Below, in pieces: positions 55,787-64,000 of a DNA stretch of 64,000 nucleotides. Within the stretch, counting starts at the first letter, position 1. Every line of letters begins with the position of its first letter. The stretch comes from Helicobacter suis HS1 (GTDB taxonomy: Bacteria; Campylobacterota; Campylobacteria; Campylobacterales; Helicobacteraceae): assembly GCF_026000295.1 (NCBI RefSeq), contig NZ_AP026769.1, forward strand, positions 1,116,001 to 1,180,000, written 5' to 3'. The notes below the pieces were generated by a model. The model ran no database searches and was not told the origin of the DNA. It worked only from the letters and a program-made list of their open reading frames with translations. Both the position numbers and the translations under genes were made by a program.

Positions 55787-57383
55787 GGGCTATCCTTTTG
55801 TGATGTTTAACACTTTGGCTTACACCAAACCAAAGATAAAGGTTTTTCTTGCGTGAGAGTTTAGGTAGAATAGCTTGATAAAAGCCTTGCGTACCTATAA
55901 TGGCCGTAAGAATTGAGGCTAAAATCCCAATGCCGGTAGTGAGCGCAAAACCCTTAACAGAGCCCGTACCATAGGCATAGAGCAATAAAGAAGCAATCAG
56001 AGAGGTTAAATTTGAATCAAAAATAGCGCGTGAGGCATTGGCATAGCCTGAAAATAGAGCCTGTGCTACACTCTCATTAGCCCTAAGCCCCTCTCTAATG
56101 CGCTCATTGATAATAATATTGGCATCTACGGCCATACCCACAGTGAGTACAATTCCAGCCATGCCCGGTAATGTTAAAGTCGCCCCAAAGATAGCCATGA
56201 CCGCAACAATCAAAAATAAATTGACAATCAAGGCCATGCTAGCAATAACTCCAGCTAGGGCATAATAGGCAATCATAAAGACCATAACTAAAATAAAGCC
56301 AGAAATAAGCGCCACAATGGAGGTTTTAATGCTATCCGTTCCTAAAGAAGGGCCAATAATGCGCTTTTCAAGTACAACAAGTGGTGCGCTTAAAACCCCA
56401 CTTCTAAGCGCAATGGCTAAATCGCTTGCTTGCGCTACAGTAAAATTCCCGCTAATCTGCCCACTTCCTCCCCCAATGCGTTCGCGGATATAGGGGGCTG
56501 AATACACTTTATTATCCAATACAACGGCCATGCGTTTGCCCACATTAGCCCCTGAAAAATCCCCAAAGATTTTAGCCCCCTGCGCATTTAATGAAAAACT
56601 CACAACAGGACGGTTATCTTTATCATAAACAACTTGGGCATTTGTTAACATTTCCCCATCTAAAATGGGAACGGCTTTTAATAATAACTTACCGCGCTCG
56701 CCTGTGTAGGATAATACAACATCGCCTAGTTTTTCTATCTCTGCACTGCTTAATTGATCTAGATATTCGTTTTTTTGCTCATCTACAGCCATCATTTGTA
56801 AATGCGCGGATTTGGTGATGAGATCCTTTGCCCGCTGTTCCTCTTCAATGCTTTTAATACCGGGCAACTGGACTAAAATCGCATCTTTACCTTGTTGTAA
56901 AACAGTGGGTTCGGCTAGGCCAAATTGATCGAGGCGGTTTCTAATGGTGCTAATAACCTGTACTACGGTTTGTTGCTTGAGAGCTTGGGCTTTTTCAAAG
57001 GAAAAATGCAAGTTATAGCTATTTTGGCTAACAAAAATCTCAATTCCATCTTTGCGCAAATCCTCCAAAATATGCGCAACGCTCTTAGCGTCATCTTTAT
57101 CTAGCAAAGTAAAAGAAACACCCTGTAATGAAGAGCGCAAATCTTGGATTAACAAATTTTGTTGTTTGAAAGCATAATCTAAAGAGGTGGCTATAGAGGC
57201 ATATTTATTTTTAAGCGCTTCTTGTACCTGCACCCCTAAAAGCAAACTCAACCCCCCCCTTAAATCCAACCCTAAAGTGATCTTAGGCCCCTTAGTTTGT
57301 AAAAAACTAGGCAAAGAAAAGCCCACCCCAAAGATAAAGGCCAGCATGAAAACCAATAATCTCGCATTAAAGATTCGAGACAT
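55773..57383 (-). CDS. secD: Protein translocase subunit SecD
   Basis: Larger partner of SecF. An N-terminal helix and the start [15 protein letters not shown] are followed by a big periplasmic domain (to about 345) and then five helices with [19 protein letters not shown], the conserved aspartate segment. 536 aa is usual for Campylobacterota. yajC lies 6 bp upstream. Confidence 0.95.
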   Translation of the reverse strand: MSRIFNARLLVFMLAFIFGVGFSLPSFLQTKGPKITLGLDLRGGLSLLLGVQVQEALKNKYASIATSLDYAFKQQNLLIQDLRSSLQGVSFTLLDKDDAKSVAHILEDLRKDGIEIFVSQNSYNLHFSFEKAQALKQQTVVQVISTIRNRLDQFGLAEPTVLQQGKDAILVQLPGIKSIEEEQRAKDLITKSAHLQMMAVDEQKNEYLDQLSSAEIEKLGDVVLSYTGERGKLLLKAVPILDGEMLTNAQVVYDKDNRPVVSFSLNAQGAKIFGDFSGANVGKRMAVVLDNKVYSAPYIRERIGGGSGQISGNFTVAQASDLAIALRSGVLSAPLVVLEKRIIGPSLGTDSIKTSIVALISGFILVMVFMIAYYALAGVIASMALIVNLFLIVAVMAIFGATLTLPGMAGIVLTVGMAVDANIIINERIREGLRANESVAQALFSGYANASRAIFDSNLTSLIASLLLYAYGTGSVKGFALTTGIGILASILTAIIGTQGFYQAILPKLSRKKNLYLWFGVSQSVKHHKRIARGTL

Positions 57384-57389
57384 TCAAAA

Positions 57390-57704
57390 TCAATTGCTCC
57401 CTTTTTGCAAAGTGGTTTTTGTTTCGCTCTCTAATTCCTCAAGTTTGTAGGCAACATGGTTTTTAGAGAGTTTAACCTCTGTTGTATCATTAATTTTAAC
57501 CTTAAAAAAAGTACTCTCCGGTTTGATCACCTCACAGATCAACCCTCCCTGAGAAACGATTTTATCCCCTTTTTGCAGACCCTCTAACATTTCTTTGTGT
57601 TTTTTGGCTTGGTTGCGTTGTGGACGGATAATTAAAAAGTAGAAAATCAAAAAAAGCACCAATAAGGGCAACAAAGAGGTTAAAATTTCCCGGCTCTGAT
57701 TCAT
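57390..57704 (-). CDS. yajC: Preprotein translocase subunit YajC
   Basis: Small single-span subunit of the SecDF-YajC complex. The helix LLPLLVLFLIFYFLIIRPQ is followed by KGDKIVSQGGLICEVI, the conserved basic domain. 104 aa. Confidence 0.92.
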   Translation of the reverse strand: MNQSREILTSLLPLLVLFLIFYFLIIRPQRNQAKKHKEMLEGLQKGDKIVSQGGLICEVIKPESTFFKVKINDTTEVKLSKNHVAYKLEELESETKTTLQKGSN

Positions 57705-57731
57705 TTTGTTCCTTCATAGCATAAACCTAGC

Positions 57732-57737
57732 ATTATA
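57732..57737 (-). promoter_or_regulatory. -10 box for yajC-secD-secF
   Basis: TATAAT on the minus strand, 28 bases before the yajC ATG, in the 43-bp gap after nhaA. It suggests an internal promoter within the addA-to-mfd run. Confidence 0.5.
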
Positions 57738-57747
57738 GCTACTTTTT

Positions 57748-58980
57748 CTAATTTTTGGCTTTTAAAAAGCTCCCTAAAATTAAAAGGTAAAAAGTACCCA
57801 AAATACCTGAGGCCATCGAACCTAGCAAAATGGCGATCTTAGAAACCTCCATTGCTTCTTTGCTGTTAAAAGCGATATTAGAAATAAACATGGACATTGT
57901 AAAGCCAATGCCTGCTAACATTCCTGCCCCTAAAATCTGCCACCAACTCACCCCATCAGGCCGTTTAGCAATCTTGATTTTCTCGGCTAAAAAGGTGATA
58001 AGAAAAATCCCAGCGGGTTTACCCACAATAAGCCCTAACATCACCCCTAATAAAATCTTATCCACATTAAAATGCAATTGCGCTCCAATATGCACCCCAG
58101 CATTAGCTAGGGCAAACAAAGGCATGATTAAATAAGCGCCATAAGGGTGTAAAACACGCTCTAAACGCTCTAGTGGGCTTTGTAAAGACCTAGTGGCACT
58201 CCGTAGAGCATACAAAGAATCGCGTTGTTCTTGATCTAGTGGTTTATTAAGTGGGGGAGAATGCATTAGGCTATCTTTAAAGCGCTGTAAAGATTGGTAA
58301 AAGGTTTGGAGCAACTCAGATTGTTGAGAAACTTTAATAGGAATAGTGAATGCAAGAGCCACAGCGGCGATAGTGGCATGGATACCGCTATTATAGGTTG
58401 TGATCCATAGAAAAACCCCTAGCAATAAATAGGGCAATAAATGGCGCACCCCCATTTTATTTAAACCAATGAGCATGGCTAAAATAGCCCCCGAACATAA
58501 AAGCCAAGTTATCTGTAAATTAGTGCTATAAAAAATGGCAATGACAATAATTGCGCCTAGATCGTCTGCTACAGCTAGGGTAACTAAAAATACTTTTAAA
58601 GAAGTGGGTACCCGTTTGCCCAATAATAAAATAACGCCTAAGGCAAAGGCAATATCAGTAGCCATAGGGATACCAAATCCATGCGCGCTATTTGTATTAA
58701 CATTGAGGCTATAATAAATCAATCCGGGGACAAGCATGCCCCCTAAAGCAGCGATAACCGGAAAAGCTGCCTTTTGAAAGCCACACAACTCCCCATACAG
58801 AACCTCTCGCTTAATTTCTAACCCAACTAATAGAAAAAAGAAGGCCATGAACACATCATCAATCCACTCATGCAAAGAAAACCCTACAAAGGTTTTTCCA
58901 AAAACCCACCCAATTTGGGTGTGCCATAGTTCAAAATAATAGGGAGCTATAGCAGAATTAGCACAAATCATTGCTAGCAC
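57748..58980 (-). CDS. nhaA: Na+/H+ antiporter NhaA (N-terminus replaced)
   Basis: Exports sodium in exchange for protons; twelve membrane helices are expected. Conserved regions such as MAFFFLLVGLEIKREVLYGE and the ion-binding VTLAVADDLGAIIVIAIFY, with the paired aspartates, are intact. The first about 25 residues are missing: the frame continues upstream as FATIFLFISAV and then into sequence copied from addA (DFATI onward), with no start codon. The ATG at 58980 lies inside the first helix. An interdomain loop of about 50 hydrophilic residues is as in H. pylori. Confidence 0.9.
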   Translation of the reverse strand: MLAMICANSAIAPYYFELWHTQIGWVFGKTFVGFSLHEWIDDVFMAFFFLLVGLEIKREVLYGELCGFQKAAFPVIAALGGMLVPGLIYYSLNVNTNSAHGFGIPMATDIAFALGVILLLGKRVPTSLKVFLVTLAVADDLGAIIVIAIFYSTNLQITWLLCSGAILAMLIGLNKMGVRHLLPYLLLGVFLWITTYNSGIHATIAAVALAFTIPIKVSQQSELLQTFYQSLQRFKDSLMHSPPLNKPLDQEQRDSLYALRSATRSLQSPLERLERVLHPYGAYLIMPLFALANAGVHIGAQLHFNVDKILLGVMLGLIVGKPAGIFLITFLAEKIKIAKRPDGVSWWQILGAGMLAGIGFTMSMFISNIAFNSKEAMEVSKIAILLGSMASGILGTFYLLILGSFLKAKN

Positions 58981-58999
58981 AGCGCTAATAAAGAGAAAA

Positions 59000-59126
59000 A
59001 TAGTGGCAAAGTCAAGGGCATTTGGGTAGATTAAGTGTGCTTTGTAGCGATCAAGGAAAAAAGCTAAATCCTTAAAAATAATGGCCTCTTTTTCATATTG
59101 TGGCTTAGAAGGGAGGGAGTTTGCAT
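59000..59126. repeat. 127-bp copy of an internal addA segment at the nhaA/addA junction
   Basis: 59000-59126 is an exact copy of 61033-61159 with an offset of 2033 bp. It covers the nhaA start, the intergenic gap and the addA end. The donor lies inside the intact part of addA. Confidence 0.95.
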
Positions 59127-61766
59127 TTCCTGTTTAGGATAGATTTTTTGAAGAGTGGTGGCGTAGTTTTTAACCTGCGCCCTATATGCCTTCTGACTTC
59201 CTTTACCGCTTTTGTGATCAAGGATATAAAATTTGGGGTCTTTATAAATTAGCATGTCTAAGCGCATGTAAGATTGGTGGGATTTAAAGCTAATTTCGGT
59301 TGCAATACTCCCTTGTTTTAAAAGATTTTGAAATTCTGGAAAATTGTGTAGGGCTAAGAGCCGCTTTAAAACCCCTTCTACTGAAACGCCTTGCAAGCTA
59401 TAATAGTGTGTCAAATAAGCCTTTATTATTTCAAGAGACACGCCATAGCCATAGAAAAACTCTAAAGCCTTGTGCATGGCAATTCCAAAGAAACGCGCAG
59501 ATTTACTTGCCTTTAAAGACTCTTCTGGTTTTTGATAATCTTCTTGTGCCCCAAAAGCTTTTTGATCTAATAGCAAACAAGGAATGCGATCGGGGGTTTT
59601 AAGGGGTTGTTGTGGGCTAGAGGTTTTAGGCTGCCACCCTTCTTTTCTTTCTTGGTTGTCTGGAAAAAGATTTAAATCCTTAGTGCCAATCTTAATCTTG
59701 AAAGCGCTTTCTGTGCTTGTAGGTTTCTTATTAGCACCCATTCTACTCCCATCCTTTTTAACAATGCTCAAACCCTCCTTAGCCCGTGTACAGGCCACAT
59801 ATAACCTATTAACTTTCTCTTTTTCATTCTCCTTTTGATACGCCTCTAGCGCTTTTTTGTATTCTGGATCTACTTCCTTTTCTCTATCTTTTGCTTTATA
59901 AAAAACACGCCCATTTGAATCAACGAACAATTTATCTTGATCGGTTTGCTCTCTGCTTGCCAAACGATCCATCAAAATAACATGCCCAAATTCCATTCCC
60001 TTAGATTTGTGTATAGTCATGATTTGCAAGCCTTGTTTTTGGCTTGAGGCGATCTTAATATCTTCTTTTTCTAAATACTCTAAGAATTCTTGTTTGTCAT
60101 GGTAGTTAAGCGAGAGTTCTAAAAAGTACTGGGCACTTTGGCCATGAAGCTTTAACGCGCGCATTAAATCTAAAATATAGGTACTCAAATGGGAATTTTT
60201 AGCGGGGAGTTTTTCTTGTAGGGGGTAATCTAGCGCATAGCCTAGTAATTTAGAGATACAAGCAAGGTGGTAGCTTTGGTAGTCAGGCTCTAGATCGCAG
60301 CGTAGAGCGTAGATTAAAATTTTAACTTCATGCTGGGCAAGTAGGCGCAAATCTGTTTCACTCACAATCTGTACATTTTGTAAAAGCGGGTTATTTTCTT
60401 TAGATTCTATAAGAAAATCTTTTAGCCCGTTAACATCTTTGTTATTAAGGCACAAAATAGCAATATCCTCAGCAGACACGCCTCCATTAAGTAAAATTTC
60501 TATCTCCTCTAAAACCCCCTTAAAAATAGCTTCGTTTTTCTCCTTCTCGCCCTTCTCGCCATAACTTCTTGAATTTTGCTTATACTGCCCCACTTTAATC
60601 GTTTTAATCCGTACATAGCCTTGATCTTGGTAGTCTAATCTATTTTTAGGCAGGCTTTGGGGCTCATAACCCTCTATGACACGCAAAAAAGTATTATTCA
60701 CAAAATCCAAAACAGCGCCTGTGCTTCTATGGTTATGCTTTAAAGATTGGCTTGAATTTTCCTGACAAACCCGTTCAAATAAAACGCTATCACTCCCTCT
60801 AAAGCGATAAATGCTTTGCTTGCTATCGCCCACAAAAAACACACTCCTATCTCCCCATTTTTGCCCCTTGCCTGCCTTGATTTCTTCAATTAAAGGTTTG
60901 AGAATCTGGTATTGTAGGGGGCTTGTGTCTTGAAACTCATCAATGAGAATATGGCGAATCTGGCTATCAAGTCTAAAATAAAAGAAATCCATATCAAAGG
61001 GGTTATTTAAAAGTTGCTGTACTTTTAAGGTGATAGTGGCAAAGTCAAGGGCATTTGGGTAGATTAAGTGTGCTTTGTAGCGATCAAGGAAAAAAGCTAA
61101 ATCCTTAAAAATAATGGCCTCTTTTTCATATTGTGGCTTAGAAGGGAGGGAGTTTGCATAGATACCACTTTTTTCAAGTAATTCTAGAATAGACTCAAGA
61201 ACATAAGAAGCCTTAAATCCATCGCCAAGTAAAGAGAAACAAAGGAAGCGGATTTTTTCTAATTCTTGGGGTTTTAGGGTTTGTAAAAAAGAGGTGAGTT
61301 TATCCTCTTTAGATACATTGCTTACCTGAAACTCAGATCGCACCCCCACAAAATAGCTAAACTTGCGTAGCACTTTTTGAAAAAAGGCATCTATAGTTTG
61401 AATCGCCGGGTCTGCTTTTAAAAACTGCGTATAAACATCTTCACTTTTGGGGGCAATTTGACTCCAAGAAAGATTATAGTTTTTCTGTAAACTCTCTAAG
61501 ATAGCTTGGATTTTGCTATCACTGGGGATATATTTTTTATTTCTAGCCCAAATCTGGCTTTCTGTATGCAGACTAGCAAGGGTATTATAAATGCGCTCGC
61601 GCATTTCTGATGCCGCTTTGTTGGTAAAGGTGAGGGTTAAAATGGTGTTTGGCTTAGCTCCTTCAAAGAGTAGGGCGATATAGCGTAGAGTGAGAGCAAA
61701 GGTCTTACCACTGCCAGCAGAGGCTTTTAAAGCCAAGTAGGGTTGGTTGTATGCTTGTTTTTCCAT
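59064..61766 (-). CDS. addA: AddA-type UvrD-family helicase/nuclease (C-terminus altered)
   Basis: Main subunit of the AddAB recombination complex that processes double-strand breaks. Walker A ALKASAGSGKTFAL, TNKAASEMRERI, the DEFQDTSPLQ box and GDSKQSIYRFRGSD define the helicase; the nuclease core LDHKSGKGSQKAYRAQV is near the end. The final residues (from MQTPSLL) come from the copied segment read in another frame, so the native last 20-30 residues are lost. 900 aa as written. It starts the long leftward operon. Confidence 0.92.
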   Translation of the reverse strand: MEKQAYNQPYLALKASAGSGKTFALTLRYIALLFEGAKPNTILTLTFTNKAASEMRERIYNTLASLHTESQIWARNKKYIPSDSKIQAILESLQKNYNLSWSQIAPKSEDVYTQFLKADPAIQTIDAFFQKVLRKFSYFVGVRSEFQVSNVSKEDKLTSFLQTLKPQELEKIRFLCFSLLGDGFKASYVLESILELLEKSGIYANSLPSKPQYEKEAIIFKDLAFFLDRYKAHLIYPNALDFATITLKVQQLLNNPFDMDFFYFRLDSQIRHILIDEFQDTSPLQYQILKPLIEEIKAGKGQKWGDRSVFFVGDSKQSIYRFRGSDSVLFERVCQENSSQSLKHNHRSTGAVLDFVNNTFLRVIEGYEPQSLPKNRLDYQDQGYVRIKTIKVGQYKQNSRSYGEKGEKEKNEAIFKGVLEEIEILLNGGVSAEDIAILCLNNKDVNGLKDFLIESKENNPLLQNVQIVSETDLRLLAQHEVKILIYALRCDLEPDYQSYHLACISKLLGYALDYPLQEKLPAKNSHLSTYILDLMRALKLHGQSAQYFLELSLNYHDKQEFLEYLEKEDIKIASSQKQGLQIMTIHKSKGMEFGHVILMDRLASREQTDQDKLFVDSNGRVFYKAKDREKEVDPEYKKALEAYQKENEKEKVNRLYVACTRAKEGLSIVKKDGSRMGANKKPTSTESAFKIKIGTKDLNLFPDNQERKEGWQPKTSSPQQPLKTPDRIPCLLLDQKAFGAQEDYQKPEESLKASKSARFFGIAMHKALEFFYGYGVSLEIIKAYLTHYYSLQGVSVEGVLKRLLALHNFPEFQNLLKQGSIATEISFKSHQSYMRLDMLIYKDPKFYILDHKSGKGSQKAYRAQVKNYATTLQKIYPKQEMQTPSLLSHNMKKRPLFLRI

Positions 61767-62749
61767 TCTCTGATTGTAGCAAAAAACCCACTATTTTAAA
61801 AGATTACAACTTTAATCCCCAAAGTATCCAAGAGCACATCGCTAAACACCTCCAAAAAAGTTTTACATTGCGCCAGCAAGCCCATAAAGAGCTAGAAAAA
61901 GCTAAATTAGAAGTGGAGCGCGCTTGTGCGTGGGGGGGGAATATCCCTCTTAAATGCGGCTTAAAGAAGCGTTTAACTCCCATTAAATCTCTTTTAAAAC
62001 AAGCTAGATTAGCCTATAGATACGCTGAGTGGGTACTATTAGAAACGCTTTTAACCCATACTCCCAAAAACTACACCATTAAAACTTTTAAAGAGAGTTT
62101 TTTAAAAACAAGGCGGTTAGATGTGCAATATTATCAAGAAAAGTATACACACAATGAAAACCTAATCAAATCCCACCCCCACGCTAGATTAAAAGATTTA
62201 GTACGCATTAAAAAGTCTATAGAACCGGGTAGTGATGCTTATAAAAGTGTAGGTGTGCCTTTTGTGCGGGTGAGTAATTTAAGCCCTTTTGATCTAAGTG
62301 CTAGCACAATTTTTCTAGACCCCAAAAGAGATTTAGAATCGCTTTATCCTAAACAAAATGAAGTGTTATTTAGTAAAGATGGCAGTATAGGGATTGCTTA
62401 TTGTGTGCCACAGGATTTAAAAGTAGTGCTAAGTAGCGCCATTTTACGGCTTGAAATCAAGGATTGCAATATAATTAGCCCCCATTATTTAAGCCTAGTT
62501 CTAACTAGCCAAGTAGTAAAGCTGCAAGTTGAAAGAGAAAGTATAGGTTCTGTGATTGCGCATTTAAAACTTAGCAAAATTTCTAACTTGCTTATCCCTC
62601 TGCTAGATCAACAAATCCAGCAAAACATAGAAATTAAACTTAAAAAAAGCGCTGATCTGCGTACCCAATCTTTTAAACTTTTAAAGAGGGCAAAGACTGA
62701 GGTTGAAAGGCAATTAACCCACCAAATTAAGCATTCTAGCCACACCTAA
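61751..62749 (+). CDS. hsdS: Type I restriction specificity subunit (HsdS), partial
   Basis: HsdS gives a type I restriction-modification enzyme its target site. Two related helical conserved regions are seen, KLEVERACAWGG-type at about residues 30-60 (SIQEHIAKHLQKSFTLRQQA) and at the C-terminus (QIQQNIEIKLKKSADLRTQS), with one target recognition domain between them (VPFVRVSNLSPFDL, NEVLFSKDGSIGIAYCV). The first recognition domain is missing and the start overlaps the addA start, so this is a half-size gene. No hsdM or hsdR is in the window. It may serve as a silent cassette for recombination with another hsdS. Confidence 0.75.
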   Translation: MLVFPFSDCSKKPTILKDYNFNPQSIQEHIAKHLQKSFTLRQQAHKELEKAKLEVERACAWGGNIPLKCGLKKRLTPIKSLLKQARLAYRYAEWVLLETLLTHTPKNYTIKTFKESFLKTRRLDVQYYQEKYTHNENLIKSHPHARLKDLVRIKKSIEPGSDAYKSVGVPFVRVSNLSPFDLSASTIFLDPKRDLESLYPKQNEVLFSKDGSIGIAYCVPQDLKVVLSSAILRLEIKDCNIISPHYLSLVLTSQVVKLQVERESIGSVIAHLKLSKISNLLIPLLDQQIQQNIEIKLKKSADLRTQSFKLLKRAKTEVERQLTHQIKHSSHT

Positions 62750-64000
62750 GAAGATTAAAGATAATCCCCAAAGCCAGATAAAGCTATAGGCAATATGCCT
62801 TCCTAAAGAGAGTTTAGCAAGCCCTAATCCTAACCAAAGAGCTGGCGAAAAGGGCGAAATAAAAGTACCTAAAGTTGCACCAATAAGCATGCAATAGCCT
62901 ACGCTTTGGGCTTGCCCTGTGGGTGCTAAATGGGCGATAATGGGAAAGAAAGTAAAATAATAGCTATTGGTGTCTAAGACTAATTTAAGAGGTACACCTA
63001 AAGCGCCTACTATCCACTGCAAAGAGGGCAATAAAGAAGTGGGGAGATAGGCAGTTAAATTTTTAGCAATGGCTTCTAACATGCCCGATCCGCTTAAAAT
63101 GCCAATATACACCCCCGCACTTAATAAAATCAAGGCCATAGAAATAGCTTCAGGGGAGCATTCTTTAATCTTAGCCATACACGCCTTAGGGCTGTCATAA
63201 TTAATCAGCAAGACAACACAAAGCGCGATTAAAAAGCAAAATTCGGGGGGCAAGATTTTACATATCACCGCTGATAATACAAGCACTGCCACGCACAAAT
63301 TAGGGATAAAATGTTTTGCTGCATCTAAATTAGGGGTTTCTATCTCTTTTGAATTATTAGAGGGCAGGTTATCAGAGGGCAAGGCTTTTAAGCGTCTTGT
63401 TTCTCTATAACCTAAAACCACCGCTAAAAAAAGGATACAACAAAAGCCAATGGCTTGTAAGGGCAAGAGGGGATAATAAAGCGTGCTAGTTTCTACCCCA
63501 AGTACGCTAGCCACGCGCCCTAAAGGACCTCCCCAAGGCAAAAGATTAGCCAGCCCTGCGCTAGCAGCCACTAGTAACATTAAAAGATAGGGATTAAGTC
63601 TAAGACGCTCATAGATAGGCAAGAGTGGGGGGATTACTACTAAAAAGGTACTAGCTCCTGAACCGTCTAAATGCACAAGTGTAGCGATGATGCATGTACC
63701 CACACAAATAGCAATCGCATTTCCCTTAGAAAGGGCGATGATAGTTTTAATTAAAGGATTAAAAAGCCCCATATCATTAAGAATGGCAAAAAAGAGAATG
63801 GCAAAGATAAACATCAGCGCGATATTAAAGACTTTGTTAACACCATGTCTAAGATAAGAAACAAGTACATGGGAGTGATCTAAAAAAGTACGCCAGATTG
63901 AATGGGTTTGTAACATCTCTTTTATGGCGTTTTCAGAGGGGGTTTGAATTTTAAGGGCTTTTAATCCGGCCTTGTAGGCTTGGTAAAGCTCTTTTTCATG
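62714..64000 (-). CDS. CitMHS-family transporter (start outside window)
   Basis: Membrane transporter of the citrate-Mg/H symporter type. FAILFFAILNDMGLFNPLI, LVHLDGSGASTFLVVIPPLLP and LLPWGGPLGRVASVLGV are hallmarks; about ten membrane segments can be counted. The frame is open to base 64000, and the part before 63916 is hydrophilic (LYQAYKAGLKALKIQTPSEN) where two membrane helices would be expected. That is odd and may reflect another replaced segment whose donor lies beyond the window. The 3' end overlaps hsdS by 36 bp, convergent. Substrate unknown. Confidence 0.75.
   Translation of the reverse strand, partial: HEKELYQAYKAGLKALKIQTPSENAIKEMLQTHSIWRTFLDHSHVLVSYLRHGVNKVFNIALMFIFAILFFAILNDMGLFNPLIKTIIALSKGNAIAICVGTCIIATLVHLDGSGASTFLVVIPPLLPIYERLRLNPYLLMLLVAASAGLANLLPWGGPLGRVASVLGVETSTLYYPLLPLQAIGFCCILFLAVVLGYRETRRLKALPSDNLPSNNSKEIETPNLDAAKHFIPNLCVAVLVLSAVICKILPPEFCFLIALCVVLLINYDSPKACMAKIKECSPEAISMALILLSAGVYIGILSGSGMLEAIAKNLTAYLPTSLLPSLQWIVGALGVPLKLVLDTNSYYFTFFPIIAHLAPTGQAQSVGYCMLIGATLGTFISPFSPALWLGLGLAKLSLGRHIAYSFIWLWGLSLIFLGVARMLNLVG

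Overview
The window is chromosomal DNA of a Helicobacter, most likely a gastric non-pylori species. Gene order over long stretches matches the H. pylori chromosome as I recall it (gltX2-yggT-slt-galU-murA; greA-dut-coaX-gmhB-hldD-hldE; flgI-flgJ-flgS-napA-ispA-hemA-proS-hemC; mfd-ccmA-csd1-csd2-folC-lptE-leuS-secF-secD-yajC-nhaA-addA). The protein sequences and the order of the blocks differ from H. pylori, and an octaheme HAO-family cytochrome is present that H. pylori is not known to have. The species was not determined.

Layout: 1-6.7 kb holds RNase J (frameshifted), msrAB, a scrambled kdsD, glmS and a family-25 glycosyltransferase. 6.7-9.8 kb is an accessory stretch with a decayed S24 protein, a truncated haoC and an intact haoA. 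9.8-25.7 kb is housekeeping: gltX2, slt, galU, murA, RNase Y, greA, dut, pantothenate kinase and the ADP-heptose genes. 25.8-31.2 kb, mostly leftward, holds bcp, the lutABC lactate-oxidation operon and comB9/comB10. 31.3-40.1 kb is flagellar (flgI, flgJ, flgS), napA, polyprenyl synthase and haem genes. 40.1-43.6 kb is a decayed zone with a phase-variable glycosyltransferase, a broken aldo-keto reductase, IS605-type relics and a broken lipoprotein. 43.6-64 kb holds ytfJ, waaF and a long leftward operon from addA to mfd covering secretion, cell shape and DNA repair, then a partial HsdS and a CitMHS-type transporter.

The most striking observation is a repeated anomaly. At five loci (kdsD, haoC, flgJ/flgS, the GT4 glycosyltransferase, nhaA/addA) part of a gene is replaced by a copy of sequence lying about 2.03-2.14 kb further right. 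At the three loci where it can be tested (kdsD, flgS, GT4) the original reading frame resumes on the far side, so the replacement kept the length. In kdsD, true kdsD pieces alternate with glmS pieces at a nearly fixed offset of 2138-2140 bp. This looks like an overlay made during assembly or gap filling rather than ordinary duplication, but only reads or PCR can settle it. All gene disruptions at these loci should be treated as provisional.

Other points: an 11-copy octamer repeat makes the GT4 gene a likely phase-variable surface-glycan gene; Csd2 lacks the M23 metal ligands that Csd1 keeps; comB9-comB10 stand without comB8; and an internally deleted IS605-type element sits inside the aldo-keto reductase. 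No tRNA, rRNA or CRISPR array was seen.
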